NCBI GenBank assembly: GCA_016845585.1
Contig: JAERSO010000113.1
Span: 22,353-86,352, forward strand
Direction of reading: 5' to 3'
DNA: 64,000 nucleotides
Origin: Acidimicrobiaceae bacterium
GTDB taxonomy: Bacteria > Actinomycetota > Acidimicrobiia > Acidimicrobiales > Aldehydirespiratoraceae
The translations under genes and the position numbers were made by a program. Position 1 is the stretch's first letter; each line of letters starts with the position of its first letter. The notes beneath the pieces were generated by a model. That model saw only the letters and a program-made list of their open reading frames with translations, was not told where the DNA came from and did no database searches. Positions 1-7,746 of this stretch are shown here, piece by piece.

Positions 1-161
1 TGGTAGAAGATCAGCGCTTGATTGAAGTCACCGGCGGTGGCGATCGCCCGAGCGCTCGTTCCCACGATCCCTTCCGAGGCGAGGGTGGCGAGAGTGGCCT
101 CGAGGATCTTGGCCCGGGTTGCCTCGCCGGCGCTCGAGCTGCGGCGCTTCGCCTTGGCCAT
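1..161 (-). CDS. TetR-family transcriptional regulator, N-terminal fragment (runs off the window)
   Basis: The 53 visible codons start at ATG 161 and give a basic N-terminus, then a helix-turn-helix of the TetR type. The segment around residues 30-53 (TSARAIATAGDFNQALIFYH) is the recognition-helix signature of that family. The ligand-binding C-terminus lies beyond the window edge, so the effector cannot be guessed. The gene is followed on the same strand by the DCC and membrane genes only in the sense that they lie upstream of it (it starts 33 bases after the DCC stop), so all three could be cotranscribed. The regulator might act on the inverted repeats between 1049 and 1111. Confidence 0.8.
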   Translation of the reverse strand, partial: MAKAKRRSSSAGEATRAKILEATLATLASEGIVGTSARAIATAGDFNQALIFY

Positions 162-193
162 CGTGCAACTCCCTCCCTGGTTCGAAATCGGAC

Positions 194-592
194 TCATGAT
201 GCGAGGGCTCCACACGCGCCGTCGTCGCATCGGTGATCCCTGAGCATGCCCGAGAGCGTCGAGCGATGGGAGGACAGTCCGTGGAAGAACGACTCGGCGA
301 GGGGAGCGAACGATGGCGAGCGCAGGCGATACGACATCCGTCGCCACTTCACCGTCGACCACAGGCACATGATGAACGCGGCCGGGCCGACCCACGCCCG
401 GCCGTCGTCGGCCACCATCATGAGCTCGACCCGATACCTTGCGAGTTGCCCATATCGGTCCTTGGCGGCGGGATCGCCCGCCGCCAAGAAGTCCACCGGA
501 AGGTGGGTGGCCTGGAGCGAGAGCCAGTGCCGGCAGCGTCGACACAGCTCACAGTCCTCGTCGTAGACGACGGTCAACCGGGTGGGCTTCAC
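194..592 (-). CDS. DCC/DUF393-family thiol-disulfide oxidoreductase-like protein
   Basis: The 132-residue protein has the DUF393 hallmark near its N-terminus: VVYDEDCELCRRC, a CxxC pair preceded by an acidic D-x-D/E-C, as in thioredoxin-like DCC proteins. It starts at GTG 592, which overlaps the TGA of the upstream membrane protein gene (GTGA), so translation is probably coupled. The C-terminus carries a further Cys pair (DHRCDDGAC). Family members are thought to be redox proteins, but the substrate is unknown. Longer reading frames upstream in the same frame are artefacts of high GC; the overlap decides the start. Confidence 0.75.
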   Translation of the reverse strand: MKPTRLTVVYDEDCELCRRCRHWLSLQATHLPVDFLAAGDPAAKDRYGQLARYRVELMMVADDGRAWVGPAAFIMCLWSTVKWRRMSYRLRSPSFAPLAESFFHGLSSHRSTLSGMLRDHRCDDGACGALAS

Positions 593-1008
593 GCCGGGAA
601 CACCGAAGTGTTCGGTGCCGGGGGAGGGGGCACGAGGCTCGTCGGGTTGATCGGTGCGTACTCGAGTTCCGGTGCGGAGCGGCCCCGCAGTTTCCAGAAC
701 ACGGCGATGTTCACGAAGTGGATGACTCCGAGACTGAGCAGCAGCGCGCCGAGCTTCGTCACGAGGAGCTCGATGGCCTCGACGGGGGTCGAAGCGTTGT
801 TGGTCTGAAAGATCAGGAACGCGTAGCCGAGGTTCAGCATGTAGAAGCCGACGACCAGCAGGTGGTTGACGGCGTCGGCGAGTCCGTCCTGTTCGAACAC
901 GTCCTCGAGGAAGACCTTGCCGTTGCGGAAGAGGGTCCGGGCGAGAACGCCCGTCAGCGCAAGCGCCGCGGCTGAGTAGACGGCATAGGTGATGACCAGG
1001 AAGTCCAT
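589..1008 (-). CDS. Small integral membrane protein
   Basis: 139 residues starting at ATG 1008 with a GGAG ribosome-binding site about 8 bases upstream. Three to four hydrophobic helices are visible: near residues 5-25 (VITYAVYSAAALALTGVLA), 45-70 and 85-110. It ends in a proline-rich tail (VPPPPAPNTSVFPA). No catalytic motif is recognised. It is translationally coupled to the DCC/DUF393 gene, and DCC proteins often sit next to membrane proteins, so the two may form a membrane redox unit. That role is inference from position only. Confidence 0.7.
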   Translation of the reverse strand: MDFLVITYAVYSAAALALTGVLARTLFRNGKVFLEDVFEQDGLADAVNHLLVVGFYMLNLGYAFLIFQTNNASTPVEAIELLVTKLGALLLSLGVIHFVNIAVFWKLRGRSAPELEYAPINPTSLVPPPPAPNTSVFPA

Positions 1009-1048
1009 GAGGGTTGCTCCTTGCCGGTTCGTCCGGCTGATTGATTGA

Positions 1049-1111
1049 TTTGAGCAGATGGTCAACTATGTCGATCCCGCGGTCAAGTGATTTCTTGATC
1101 GGTTGCTCAAA
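1049..1111. promoter_or_regulatory. Inverted repeats in the divergent intergenic region (possible operator)
   Basis: Between the divergent membrane-protein and CoA-transferase genes lie TTTGAGCA (1049-1056) and its exact inverse TGCTCAAA (1104-1111). An imperfect palindrome, TCAAGTGATTTCTTGA, sits between them at 1083-1098. TTGACC-like boxes occur on the minus strand nearby. This arrangement fits an operator serving one or both promoters, possibly bound by the TetR protein at the window edge. No binding evidence is available from sequence alone. Confidence 0.35.
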
Positions 1112-1160
1112 TGAGCTGATCGACCTACCTCCGCGGCGCCGGACCATGCGAGGATCTCGC

Positions 1161-2354
1161 ATGGTTCAGTCAGCCGAAGGGCCCCTCGTCGGTATCCGCG
1201 TCCTCGATCTCACCTCGGTGGTCATGGGCCCGCTGGCCACTCGAACGCTTGGTGATCTGGGAGCCGAGGTGATCACCATCGAGACCCGGCACGGCGATCT
1301 GAACCGGCGTATGGGCACCGGGCCGACGCGCGACTTCTCAGGAACCTCGCTCAACCTGATGCGCAACAAGCGCAGCATCGTGCTCGACCTCAAGCAGCAA
1401 CGGGGGCGGACCGCATGCCTCGATCTCGCCGCCAGCTGCGACATCGTGGTGACGAACCTCCGCCCCGGCCCGCTCGGTCGGCTGGGGCTCGACTATGACG
1501 CGGTCCGACAGGCGCGCCCGGACATCATCTTCTGCGCGGCCCACGGCTACCCATCGGACTCACCCGATGCGAACGCGCCGGCCTATGACGACATCATCCA
1601 GGCGGCAAGTGGGGTGAGCGACGTGTACCAACGAATCGGAGGTGAGCCGAACCTTCTGCCGACACTGGTCGCCGACAAGGTCTCCGGCATGTCGATCGCG
1701 AACGCCGTGCTCGCCGCGCTCTATCACCGGGCGATGACCGGAGAGGGGCAGCGAATCGAGGTGCCGATGATCGACGTGATGACGTCGTTCATGCTCGTCG
1801 AGCATGGCGGGGGAGCGATCCCGGAGCCGGCGACGGGCGAAGCCGGCCATCAGCGGATTCTGACGCCGTCGCGGCGCCCTCAGCCGACCGCCGACGGTTG
1901 GATCAACATCCTCCCGTACAACGGCGATCACTATGACGCCATCTTCGCCGCCGGTGGCCGCGAGGATCTGGTGGGCGACGACCGCTACCGAACGACACGC
2001 GATCGTATGGCCAACAGCGGCTCCCTCTACGCCGAGGTGGCCCGTCTCCTCCCGCAACGCACGACCGAAGAGTGGCTCGCCTTCTGTCGGGAGAACGGGG
2101 TGCCGGCGACCAAGGCGGCCACGCTCGACGAACTCGTTGCCGATCTCGGGCTGGAAGAGCACCCGTCCGCGGGCTCCTATCGTCTGATCCCCCCTGCCGA
2201 ACGGTTCTCCGAGACGCCGGCCGGGTTGCATCGTCATGCTCCCGGCATCGGCGAGCACAGTCGAGAGGTGCTCGAGGAGATCGGCTATGTGTCTGAGACC
2301 CTGGACGAGATGGAACGGGCCGAGGTGCTCGGCCGACCCGCCGATTCGGCCTAG
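1161..2354 (+). CDS. CaiB/BaiF-family (class III) CoA-transferase
   Basis: 397 residues, the usual length for family III CoA-transferases. The N-terminus has the family pattern (LVGIRVLDLTSVVMGPLATR) followed by DLGAEVI at residues 32-38. The catalytic aspartate is probably Asp143 in PAYDDIIQAASG. These enzymes move CoA from a donor acyl-CoA to a carboxylic acid such as carnitine, formate or a bile acid; the substrate here cannot be named. ATG 1161 is chosen because AGGA sits 7 bases upstream and the N-terminal motif begins directly after it; ATG 1146 is an alternative. The gene overlaps the convergent decarboxylase by four bases. Confidence 0.9.
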   Translation: MVQSAEGPLVGIRVLDLTSVVMGPLATRTLGDLGAEVITIETRHGDLNRRMGTGPTRDFSGTSLNLMRNKRSIVLDLKQQRGRTACLDLAASCDIVVTNLRPGPLGRLGLDYDAVRQARPDIIFCAAHGYPSDSPDANAPAYDDIIQAASGVSDVYQRIGGEPNLLPTLVADKVSGMSIANAVLAALYHRAMTGEGQRIEVPMIDVMTSFMLVEHGGGAIPEPATGEAGHQRILTPSRRPQPTADGWINILPYNGDHYDAIFAAGGREDLVGDDRYRTTRDRMANSGSLYAEVARLLPQRTTEEWLAFCRENGVPATKAATLDELVADLGLEEHPSAGSYRLIPPAERFSETPAGLHRHAPGIGEHSREVLEEIGYVSETLDEMERAEVLGRPADSA

Positions 2355-3748
2355 AGAAGTGCCTTGATCTTCTCCTGGAACGCCAGGACGTGGCGCTGCT
2401 CGGTGGAGGTCGATCCGATCGACACCCGGATGAACGCGTCGTCCCCGATGAGGGATGGGGTGACGTAGACACTCCCGTCGGCGTTGATCGCCGTCGCGAG
2501 TGCCTGGGTGGCCTCGCTGCCCCCGCGGTGGCGGAAGCACACGAGCGCGAGCGGGTTGGGAGCAAAGATCTCCAGCTCTGGCTGATCCTCGACCCACGTG
2601 GCGAAGTCATTGGCCCAGCTGATGTGCGCCCGCAGCATGGACTGGATGCCCTCGACGCCGAAGCTGCGCAGCACCCACCAGAGCTTGAGAGCGCGGAAGT
2701 GGTGGCCCAGCGGCACGTGCCAATCGCGGTAGTCGATCACGTCGCCTGAGTCGGTGGCGGCATTTCGGAGATATGGCGGGGCGATGCTGAGCGTGTCGAT
2801 CAGGGGCTTGCGGTCGGCGACCCAGAACACCGAGCAACCCCAGCTGGTGAACAGCCACTTGTGCGGGTTGAACGTGTAGCTGTCGACGAGCTCCAGGCCG
2901 TCCTGTAGTCGCCTGAACTCCGGACACATCATCGCCGAACCGGCGTAGGCCGCATCCACGTGCACCCACATGTCGTGCGCCCTTCCGATCTCGCCGATGG
3001 CGCGCACAGGGTCGATCGCCGTGGTGCCGGTGGTGCCGACCGCGGCGCAGACGAACGCCGGTGTGAGCCCGGCGGCGATGTCCGCTTCGATCGCGGCCTG
3101 AAGGGCGTCAGGTCGCTGCGCGAACTCCTCGTCGACATCGATCAGACGGATGTGGCCGAACCCGGCGACGATGGCCCCCTTCTCGACCGACGAGTGGGCC
3201 TGGCTCGAGGTGTAGGCCACCATCTGCTCGGCGCTCGCTCCGGAGCGCTTGCGGCATTCCTCACGGGCGACCACGAGCGCGGTGTGGGTCGAGTCGGACG
3301 CGCTGATCTGGATGACGCCTCCGCCGGTGCTCGTGGTCTTCCAGTTCTGGGGGGCGCCGGTGAGGTCGACCAGCCAGTCGAGTACATGTGACTCGACCTC
3401 GGTGATCGCTGGCCCCGTCGACCAGAGCATTCCCTGCGCACCGATCCCAGCCGCGGCCAACTCGGCGAGTATCGAGGCCGGCGAGGACGACGCCGGGAAG
3501 TAGGCGAACCAGTTGGGGTGCTGCCAGTGCGTCATCCCGGGAGCGACGATCTCGTCGAGATCGCGCATCAACGCCGAGAAGGGCTCGCCGGTTCGGGGCG
3601 CAGCAGCGGGCATCTTGGCCCGCACATCGCCGGGGGAGACCGGTTCGAGCACGGGACGGTCTTCGAGACCACCGAGGTAGTCGGCGATCCAGTCGATCAG
3701 CTGGTAGCCGTTCTCACGAAAGGCATCCAGATCCAGAGGGTCGGTCAC
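2351..3748 (-). CDS. PLP-dependent group II decarboxylase (aromatic-L-amino-acid decarboxylase family)
   Basis: 465 residues, matching the group II decarboxylase family. The PLP lysine is in SYTFNPHKWLFTSWG near residue 300. The cofactor-binding TSTGGGVIQISASDSTHTA and the pyridine-ring aspartate in HVDAAYAGSAM are also present. The enzyme should decarboxylate an aromatic or related amino acid to an amine in the cytoplasm. The ATG overlaps the stop codon of the selenoprotein gene upstream (ATGA), so the two are translationally coupled. The exact amino acid cannot be predicted; tyrosine, tryptophan and phenylalanine are candidates. Confidence 0.9.
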   Translation of the reverse strand: MTDPLDLDAFRENGYQLIDWIADYLGGLEDRPVLEPVSPGDVRAKMPAAAPRTGEPFSALMRDLDEIVAPGMTHWQHPNWFAYFPASSSPASILAELAAAGIGAQGMLWSTGPAITEVESHVLDWLVDLTGAPQNWKTTSTGGGVIQISASDSTHTALVVAREECRKRSGASAEQMVAYTSSQAHSSVEKGAIVAGFGHIRLIDVDEEFAQRPDALQAAIEADIAAGLTPAFVCAAVGTTGTTAIDPVRAIGEIGRAHDMWVHVDAAYAGSAMMCPEFRRLQDGLELVDSYTFNPHKWLFTSWGCSVFWVADRKPLIDTLSIAPPYLRNAATDSGDVIDYRDWHVPLGHHFRALKLWWVLRSFGVEGIQSMLRAHISWANDFATWVEDQPELEIFAPNPLALVCFRHRGGSEATQALATAINADGSVYVTPSLIGDDAFIRVSIGSTSTEQRHVLAFQEKIKALL

Positions 3749-4011
3749 TCGTCGCCGTACCGCTTGATCGGGCCGACCAGATCGGTGAAGAGTGCGAGGA
3801 CTTCGCCGTCGTCGGCGTGGCGGCCGGTGTCGTGCTTCGAGTAGAGCATTTCGCCGTCAACGGTCACGTCGAAGACGCCTTTGGAGCCCATGACGAGGCG
3901 AAGGTCCTCGATGACGTGCTGGTAGTTCGACAGGAGATCGGAGACCGCACTCACGGTGCGAGACGAATAGTCTCAAGGAACGCAGTAGGTGATTTCGATA
4001 CGGTGGCTCAT
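3745..4011 (-). CDS. SelT/SelW/SelH (Rdx) family selenoprotein with in-frame TGA
   Basis: Reading from ATG 4011 gives MSHRIEITYCVP, then TGA (3975-3973), then 75 further residues in the same frame to the stop at 3745. With TGA read as selenocysteine the protein is 88 residues, the SelW size, and has the diagnostic CxxU motif (Cys10, Sec13) right after the first beta strand. The downstream part (SAVSDLLSNYQHVIEDLRLV, then FDVTVDGEMLYSKHDTGRHAD) matches the SelW fold, including the conserved FEV/FDV-x-VDG-x-xLYSK segment. A SECIS-like hairpin follows the TGA. A TATGGT -10 box lies 8 bases before the ATG. If the TGA were a stop, only a 12-residue peptide would remain. It probably acts as a thiol redox protein; the partner is unknown. 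Confidence 0.85.
3941..3974 (-). promoter_or_regulatory. SECIS-like stem-loop after the Sec codon of the SelW-like gene
   Basis: An outer stem GAGAC (3974-3970) can pair with GTCTC (3945-3941). An inner stem CGCAC (3960-3956) pairs with GTGCG (3950-3946) around a CGTGA loop. The loop starts 17 nt after the TGA, inside the 16-37 nt range known for bacterial SECIS elements, and contains the usual GU dinucleotide. A competing local hairpin (3974-3970 with 3964-3960) is possible. Confidence 0.6.
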
Positions 4012-4048
4012 GGGGTCTGACCATACCCTTCTCCGGATGCCGCAGTGG

Positions 4049-4525
4049 TCAGATGGGCCAGACCGCGATCGGTGCAACTGCGGCGTCGAGAACACTGACG
4101 AGGTCCTCCGGAGCAACGCCGACTTCGAGTCCCCGCCGGCCGCCACTGCAATGGATCTGGTCGTGGGCCATCGCCCACTCATCGAGGAACGTGGGCGACG
4201 GCCGCTTCTGTCCGAACGGACTGATGCCCCCGACGACATAGCCACTTCGGCGCTCGGCCTCGTCGGGATCGGTCATCGCCGCCCTCTTGGCTCCGGCAGC
4301 TGCCGCGAGGCCTTTGAGATCGAGCGTGCAGATCACCGGGACGATCCCGATCGCGGTCGAGCCATCGTCGAGGGTGACCATCAGCGTCTTGAAGATCGAG
4401 TCGGCCTCGACACCGAGCGCTTCCGCTGCCTCCATCCCGAAGGAGCCGTGGGCCGGGTCATGGTGGTACTCCACGACATCGTGTTCGATTCCGAGCGAGC
4501 GGAGAAGCTCGATTGAGGGGGTCAC
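4049..4525 (-). CDS. YbaK/EbsC-family aminoacyl-tRNA deacylase (prolyl-tRNA editing domain)
   Basis: 158 residues. The segments HDVVEYHHDPAHGSFGMEAAEALG, IFKTLMVTLDDG, AAAGAKRAAMTDPDEAERRSGYVVGGISPFGQ match the YbaK fold, with the catalytic-region lysine in FKTL and the GYVVGGISPFG loop. Such proteins hydrolyse mischarged Cys-tRNA(Pro) or related species in the cytoplasm. GTG 4525 is chosen because the domain begins immediately after it; a much longer in-frame extension overlaps the next gene and shows no homology pattern. A 21-bp perfect stem-loop lies just upstream. Confidence 0.88.
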   Translation of the reverse strand: MTPSIELLRSLGIEHDVVEYHHDPAHGSFGMEAAEALGVEADSIFKTLMVTLDDGSTAIGIVPVICTLDLKGLAAAAGAKRAAMTDPDEAERRSGYVVGGISPFGQKRPSPTFLDEWAMAHDQIHCSGGRRGLEVGVAPEDLVSVLDAAVAPIAVWPI

Positions 4526-4543
4526 TCCCGGACCGTGGCTGCT

Positions 4544-4590
4544 TCGAGTTTTGTGATGTTGGGGACAGGCCCCAACATCACAAAACTCGA
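4544..4590. repeat. Perfect 21-bp inverted repeat, GGGGACAGGCCCC core
   Basis: Arms at 4544-4564 and 4570-4590 are perfect reverse complements, with the loop ACAGG. The centre matches the GGGGACAGACCCC core that recurs elsewhere in the window. It lies between the YbaK start and the stop of the upstream kinase gene. It could terminate transcription or be a REP-like element; there is no run of T after it. Confidence 0.75.
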
Positions 4591-4601
4591 GTCGCAGGGG
4601 T

Positions 4602-5627
4602 TCACGACCTGAGCCAGCGGTCGGCCCCGTTGAGGAGTCCGTCGACGTTCTCGCGGGAGAAGTCGTCGTCGCGCTCTTCCTGGTCGCCCATGGCGCCCAG
4701 GCTGTAGCGGACACGCACTCCCTCACTGATGCACGCCAACCGCCAGTGCTGGAAGGCGACATACCAGGGGAGGGCGGAGATGTCGCGATCCGAGGATGCC
4801 GCATAGCGAGCCACGACGTCGTCAGCTGTGCCGAAACCATCGGCTCTCGTCGGCACGTCGGCGATCCGTCCGATTGCCTCCGGGTCGTCGCCCCACCACA
4901 TGACCATCCCGGCGAGGTCGGCCAGCACATCGCCGAGGGTGCACAGCTCCCAGTCGAGGACGGCAGCGACACTGCCGTCGTGGCCCATCATGCAGTTGTC
5001 GAGTCGGTAGTCGCCATGGACGATGCCGGCACCTTGCTGGGTCGGGATCGATGCTTCGAGGCGGGTGTGGAGGTCGTTCAGGAGCGGGATCTCGCGATCC
5101 GAGCCCTCGTCGATCTGGCGCTTCCACCGGCGGAGCTGGCGGGCGCAGTAGTTCTCTTTGCGGCCGAGTTCGCCGAGCCCGATCTCGTCGGGGTCGATGG
5201 CGTGGAGTTCGACGAGTGTGTCGACGAGCGAGTCTCGCATGATGGGCCGCAGTGCGGGATCGACCGCTTCGCCGTCGGCAAGATCGAACACGATCGAGCC
5301 CTCCACGAACCCCATCACGTAGAAGGGAGCATCGTTCACTTCATCGTCGTCGCACAGGCCGACGAGCGGCGGAACCGGCACGGCGGTGTCCTGCAGCGCC
5401 GCGATGATCCGATGCTCACGGCCCATGTCGTGGGCGCTGGCGAGCACATGGCCGGTCGGTGGACGGCGAAGGACGAACTTCGCTCCCGCCGCGTCGGTGA
5501 CACGGAACGTCAGGTTCGACGCACCGCCGGTGATCTGCTCGAACTCGAGCGGCGTGGTGAGCCCGTCGACGCGTGCAGCGATCCACTCGGTGACGGGGCC
5601 GGCGCTGATTCCTGTGGGCGCGCTCAT
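4602..5627 (-). CDS. APH-family phosphotransferase (ACAD10-like kinase)
   Basis: 341 residues with the aminoglycoside phosphotransferase/choline kinase fold. Visible motifs are the N-terminal GGASNLTFRVTDAAGAKFVLRRPPTG (glycine loop and ATP-binding lysine/arginine), the catalytic loop IVHGDYRLDNCMMG (Asp and Asn), and the metal-binding VLDWELCTLGDVLADLA. The closest pattern is the ACAD10/11 kinase-like proteins that act with acyl-CoA dehydrogenases on 4-hydroxy acids, rather than drug-resistance enzymes. It is divergent from the monooxygenase gene, 81 bases away. The substrate remains inferred. Confidence 0.85.
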   Translation of the reverse strand: MSAPTGISAGPVTEWIAARVDGLTTPLEFEQITGGASNLTFRVTDAAGAKFVLRRPPTGHVLASAHDMGREHRIIAALQDTAVPVPPLVGLCDDDEVNDAPFYVMGFVEGSIVFDLADGEAVDPALRPIMRDSLVDTLVELHAIDPDEIGLGELGRKENYCARQLRRWKRQIDEGSDREIPLLNDLHTRLEASIPTQQGAGIVHGDYRLDNCMMGHDGSVAAVLDWELCTLGDVLADLAGMVMWWGDDPEAIGRIADVPTRADGFGTADDVVARYAASSDRDISALPWYVAFQHWRLACISEGVRVRYSLGAMGDQEERDDDFSRENVDGLLNGADRWLRS

Positions 5628-5708
5628 GTGATGACCGCGCTCGGTGTGAGTTCCATCGGGAGAGACTCGCAGCTGGCGTCAATCGTCGCCAACTGCGAGC
5701 GTGGGGTG

Positions 5709-7307
5709 ATGAACGCGCAGATCGATACGGATGTTGTGATCGTCGGGGCCGGGTTTGCCGGGCTCTACATGCTGCACTCGATACGGGGTCTCGGGCTGAA
5801 CGCCCGAGTGATCGAAGCCGGCGACGACGTCGGCGGCACGTGGTACTGGAACCGCTATCCCGGAGCCCGCTGCGACGTGCCGAGCATGGAGTATTCCTTC
5901 GGGTGGGACGACGATCTGCAGAACGAGTGGGAGTGGACGGAGCGTTACGCGACCCAGCCCGAAATCCTCTCCTACGCAGGCCATGTGGCCGACCGTTTCG
6001 ATCTCCGGCGGGACATCACGTTCGAGACACGGGTGACGGCGTCAGCGTTCGACGAGAACCACGACACGTGGACCGTCAGCACCGATCGCGGGGAGGAGAT
6101 TCGGTGCCGGTTCGTCGTCATGGCGACGGGGTGCCTGTCGTCGGCCAACACGCCGGACATCGAGGGGCGCGACGACTTCGCCGGACGGTCGTTCCACACC
6201 GGACAATGGCCCCACGAGGACGTCGACTTCACCGGGCGCCGCGTGGTGGTCATCGGTACTGGTTCGTCGGCCATCCAATCGATCCCGATCATCGCTGCGA
6301 AAGCCGGCCACGTCACGGTCATGCAGCGGACGCCGAACTACGCCATTCCCGCCCACAACAAGCCGCTCGATCCGGCCGAGGTCGCGGAGATCAAGGCGGA
6401 CTACCGGTCATGGCGAGCAAAGGCGCGGGATTCGACGTCGGCGTTCGGTGGCTACCGACCTCGCCCGGACGTGAGTGCCAAGGCGGTTTCCGACGACGAA
6501 CGGCTGGCGACGTTCGAAGAGCGCTGGGAATACGGTGGGCTCGGGTTCGGCGGCTCCTTCAACGACCTCATGCTCGATCAGGAGTCCAACACCTTGGCCG
6601 CTGACTTCTTCCGTTCGAAGGTCGCCGAGATCGTCGATGACCCCGAACTGGCGGAGAAGCTGTCACCGCAGACGATTCTCGGCTGCAAGCGCATCTGCGT
6701 CGACACCGACTACTTCGCGACCTACAACCGGCCGAACGTGTCGCTGGTCGACGTGGCCGAGACGCCGATCGAGCGAATCACCCCCACCGGCGTGGTGGTC
6801 GACGGCGTCGAGTTCGAGGCCGACGACATCGTGTTCGCCACGGGGTTCGACGCCATGACCGGCGCCATCGACAAGGTCGACTTCACCGGACGGGGCGGAT
6901 TGTCGCTGCGCGAGAAGTGGTCGGCCGGCCCGCTCACGTATCTCGGCCTCGGGGTGGAGAGCTTCCCCAACCTGTTCCTGATCACCGGCCCGGGCAGTCC
7001 CTCGGTGCTGACCAACATGATCGCCTCCATCGAGCAGCACGTGGAGTGGATCCGTGACGTCATCGCGTCGATGACCGAGCAGGGCATGTCGACGATCGAG
7101 GCGGAGGGCGAGTCCGAGGCGAACTGGGTCGAACACGTGAACGCCGTCGCCGGTCTCACCCTGTTCAACGACTGCAACTCGTGGTACCTCGGGGCCAACG
7201 TCCCCGGCAAGCCCCGGGTCTTCATGCCCCTGGTCGGTTTCCCCGACTACAAGAAGAAGTGCGACGACGTGGCCGCCGCCGGCTACGAAGGATGGGTGCT
7301 CGCCTAA
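5709..7307 (+). CDS. FAD-dependent Baeyer-Villiger-type monooxygenase
   Basis: 532 residues. The FAD-binding VIVGAGFAGLYML starts at residue 10, and the Baeyer-Villiger fingerprint FAGRSFHTGQWP lies near residues 157-168. A second Rossmann motif, VVVIGTGSSAIQ, follows for NADPH. The aromatic GTWYWNRYPGARCDVPS segment is typical of cyclohexanone and phenylacetone monooxygenases. The enzyme should insert oxygen into ketones using NADPH and O2 to give esters or lactones. ATG 5709 begins one codon block before the FAD motif; an apparent long N-terminal extension is a shadow of the opposite gene. Its TAA forms the start of a stem-loop repeat. Confidence 0.9.
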   Translation: MNAQIDTDVVIVGAGFAGLYMLHSIRGLGLNARVIEAGDDVGGTWYWNRYPGARCDVPSMEYSFGWDDDLQNEWEWTERYATQPEILSYAGHVADRFDLRRDITFETRVTASAFDENHDTWTVSTDRGEEIRCRFVVMATGCLSSANTPDIEGRDDFAGRSFHTGQWPHEDVDFTGRRVVVIGTGSSAIQSIPIIAAKAGHVTVMQRTPNYAIPAHNKPLDPAEVAEIKADYRSWRAKARDSTSAFGGYRPRPDVSAKAVSDDERLATFEERWEYGGLGFGGSFNDLMLDQESNTLAADFFRSKVAEIVDDPELAEKLSPQTILGCKRICVDTDYFATYNRPNVSLVDVAETPIERITPTGVVVDGVEFEADDIVFATGFDAMTGAIDKVDFTGRGGLSLREKWSAGPLTYLGLGVESFPNLFLITGPGSPSVLTNMIASIEQHVEWIRDVIASMTEQGMSTIEAEGESEANWVEHVNAVAGLTLFNDCNSWYLGANVPGKPRVFMPLVGFPDYKKKCDDVAAAGYEGWVLA

Positions 7308-7720
7308 CGCACACTGGGGACAGACCCCAGTGGGCGTTAGGACTCGCCCTGGTTCTGGCTTGCGCCATCTGGCTTGTCGCCTGTGGTTCAGACGGTGAGC
7401 CGGATGACGGCCTCTTCCCGGATGTGATCGGGGTCGTGGCGGAGCAGTCGAGCGACGGCTCGTGGCGATTCGATGTGACGCTCAGTTCGCCGTACGACTC
7501 GGCCGAGCGGTACGCGGACGCGTGGCGGATCATCGGCCCGGACGGCACCGAGTACGGGGTCCGGGAACTGGCCCACGACCACGCCGGCGAACAGCCGTTC
7601 ACCCGAAGCCTCAGTGGCGTCGAGCTTCCCGATGAGATCGATTCGGTGATCGTGGAAGGAAGAGACCAAGTCAACGGTTGGGGAGGTGAGGTGGCCGACG
7701 TGTCACTTGCAGGGGGCTAG
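7292..7720 (+). CDS. Putative secreted lipoprotein (start uncertain)
   Basis: The frame shows a hydrophobic signal segment, WALGLALVLACAIWLVAC, ending in a lipobox-like LVAC-G, so a lipid-anchored extracytoplasmic protein of about 115 mature residues is likely. The mature part is acidic, with no recognised domain. The start is awkward: the nearest ATG (7292) overlaps the end of the monooxygenase by 16 bases and places the stem-loop repeat inside the coding region. No ATG, GTG or TTG lies between the repeat and the signal segment. The repeat may have displaced the original start. Function unknown. Confidence 0.5.
   Translation: MGARLTHTGDRPQWALGLALVLACAIWLVACGSDGEPDDGLFPDVIGVVAEQSSDGSWRFDVTLSSPYDSAERYADAWRIIGPDGTEYGVRELAHDHAGEQPFTRSLSGVELPDEIDSVIVEGRDQVNGWGGEVADVSLAGG
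7304..7340. repeat. Stem-loop repeat, GGGGACAGACCCC core, starting at a stop codon
   Basis: Arms 7304-7319 and 7325-7340 pair with one mismatch (15 of 16) around the loop ACAGA. The left arm begins with the monooxygenase stop codon (CTAACGCACACTGGGG). The same TAA/TAG-CGCACACTGGGGACAG string begins at the stop codons of sufB and the UGSC gene. Confidence 0.75.
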
Positions 7721-7746
7721 CCCCTTCGATATGCAAGGGTGACGGA

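Noticed and set aside
1560..2597. Long minus-strand frame crossing the CoA-transferase and decarboxylase
   Set aside because: It covers parts of two real genes, and its sequence is low-complexity Arg-rich.
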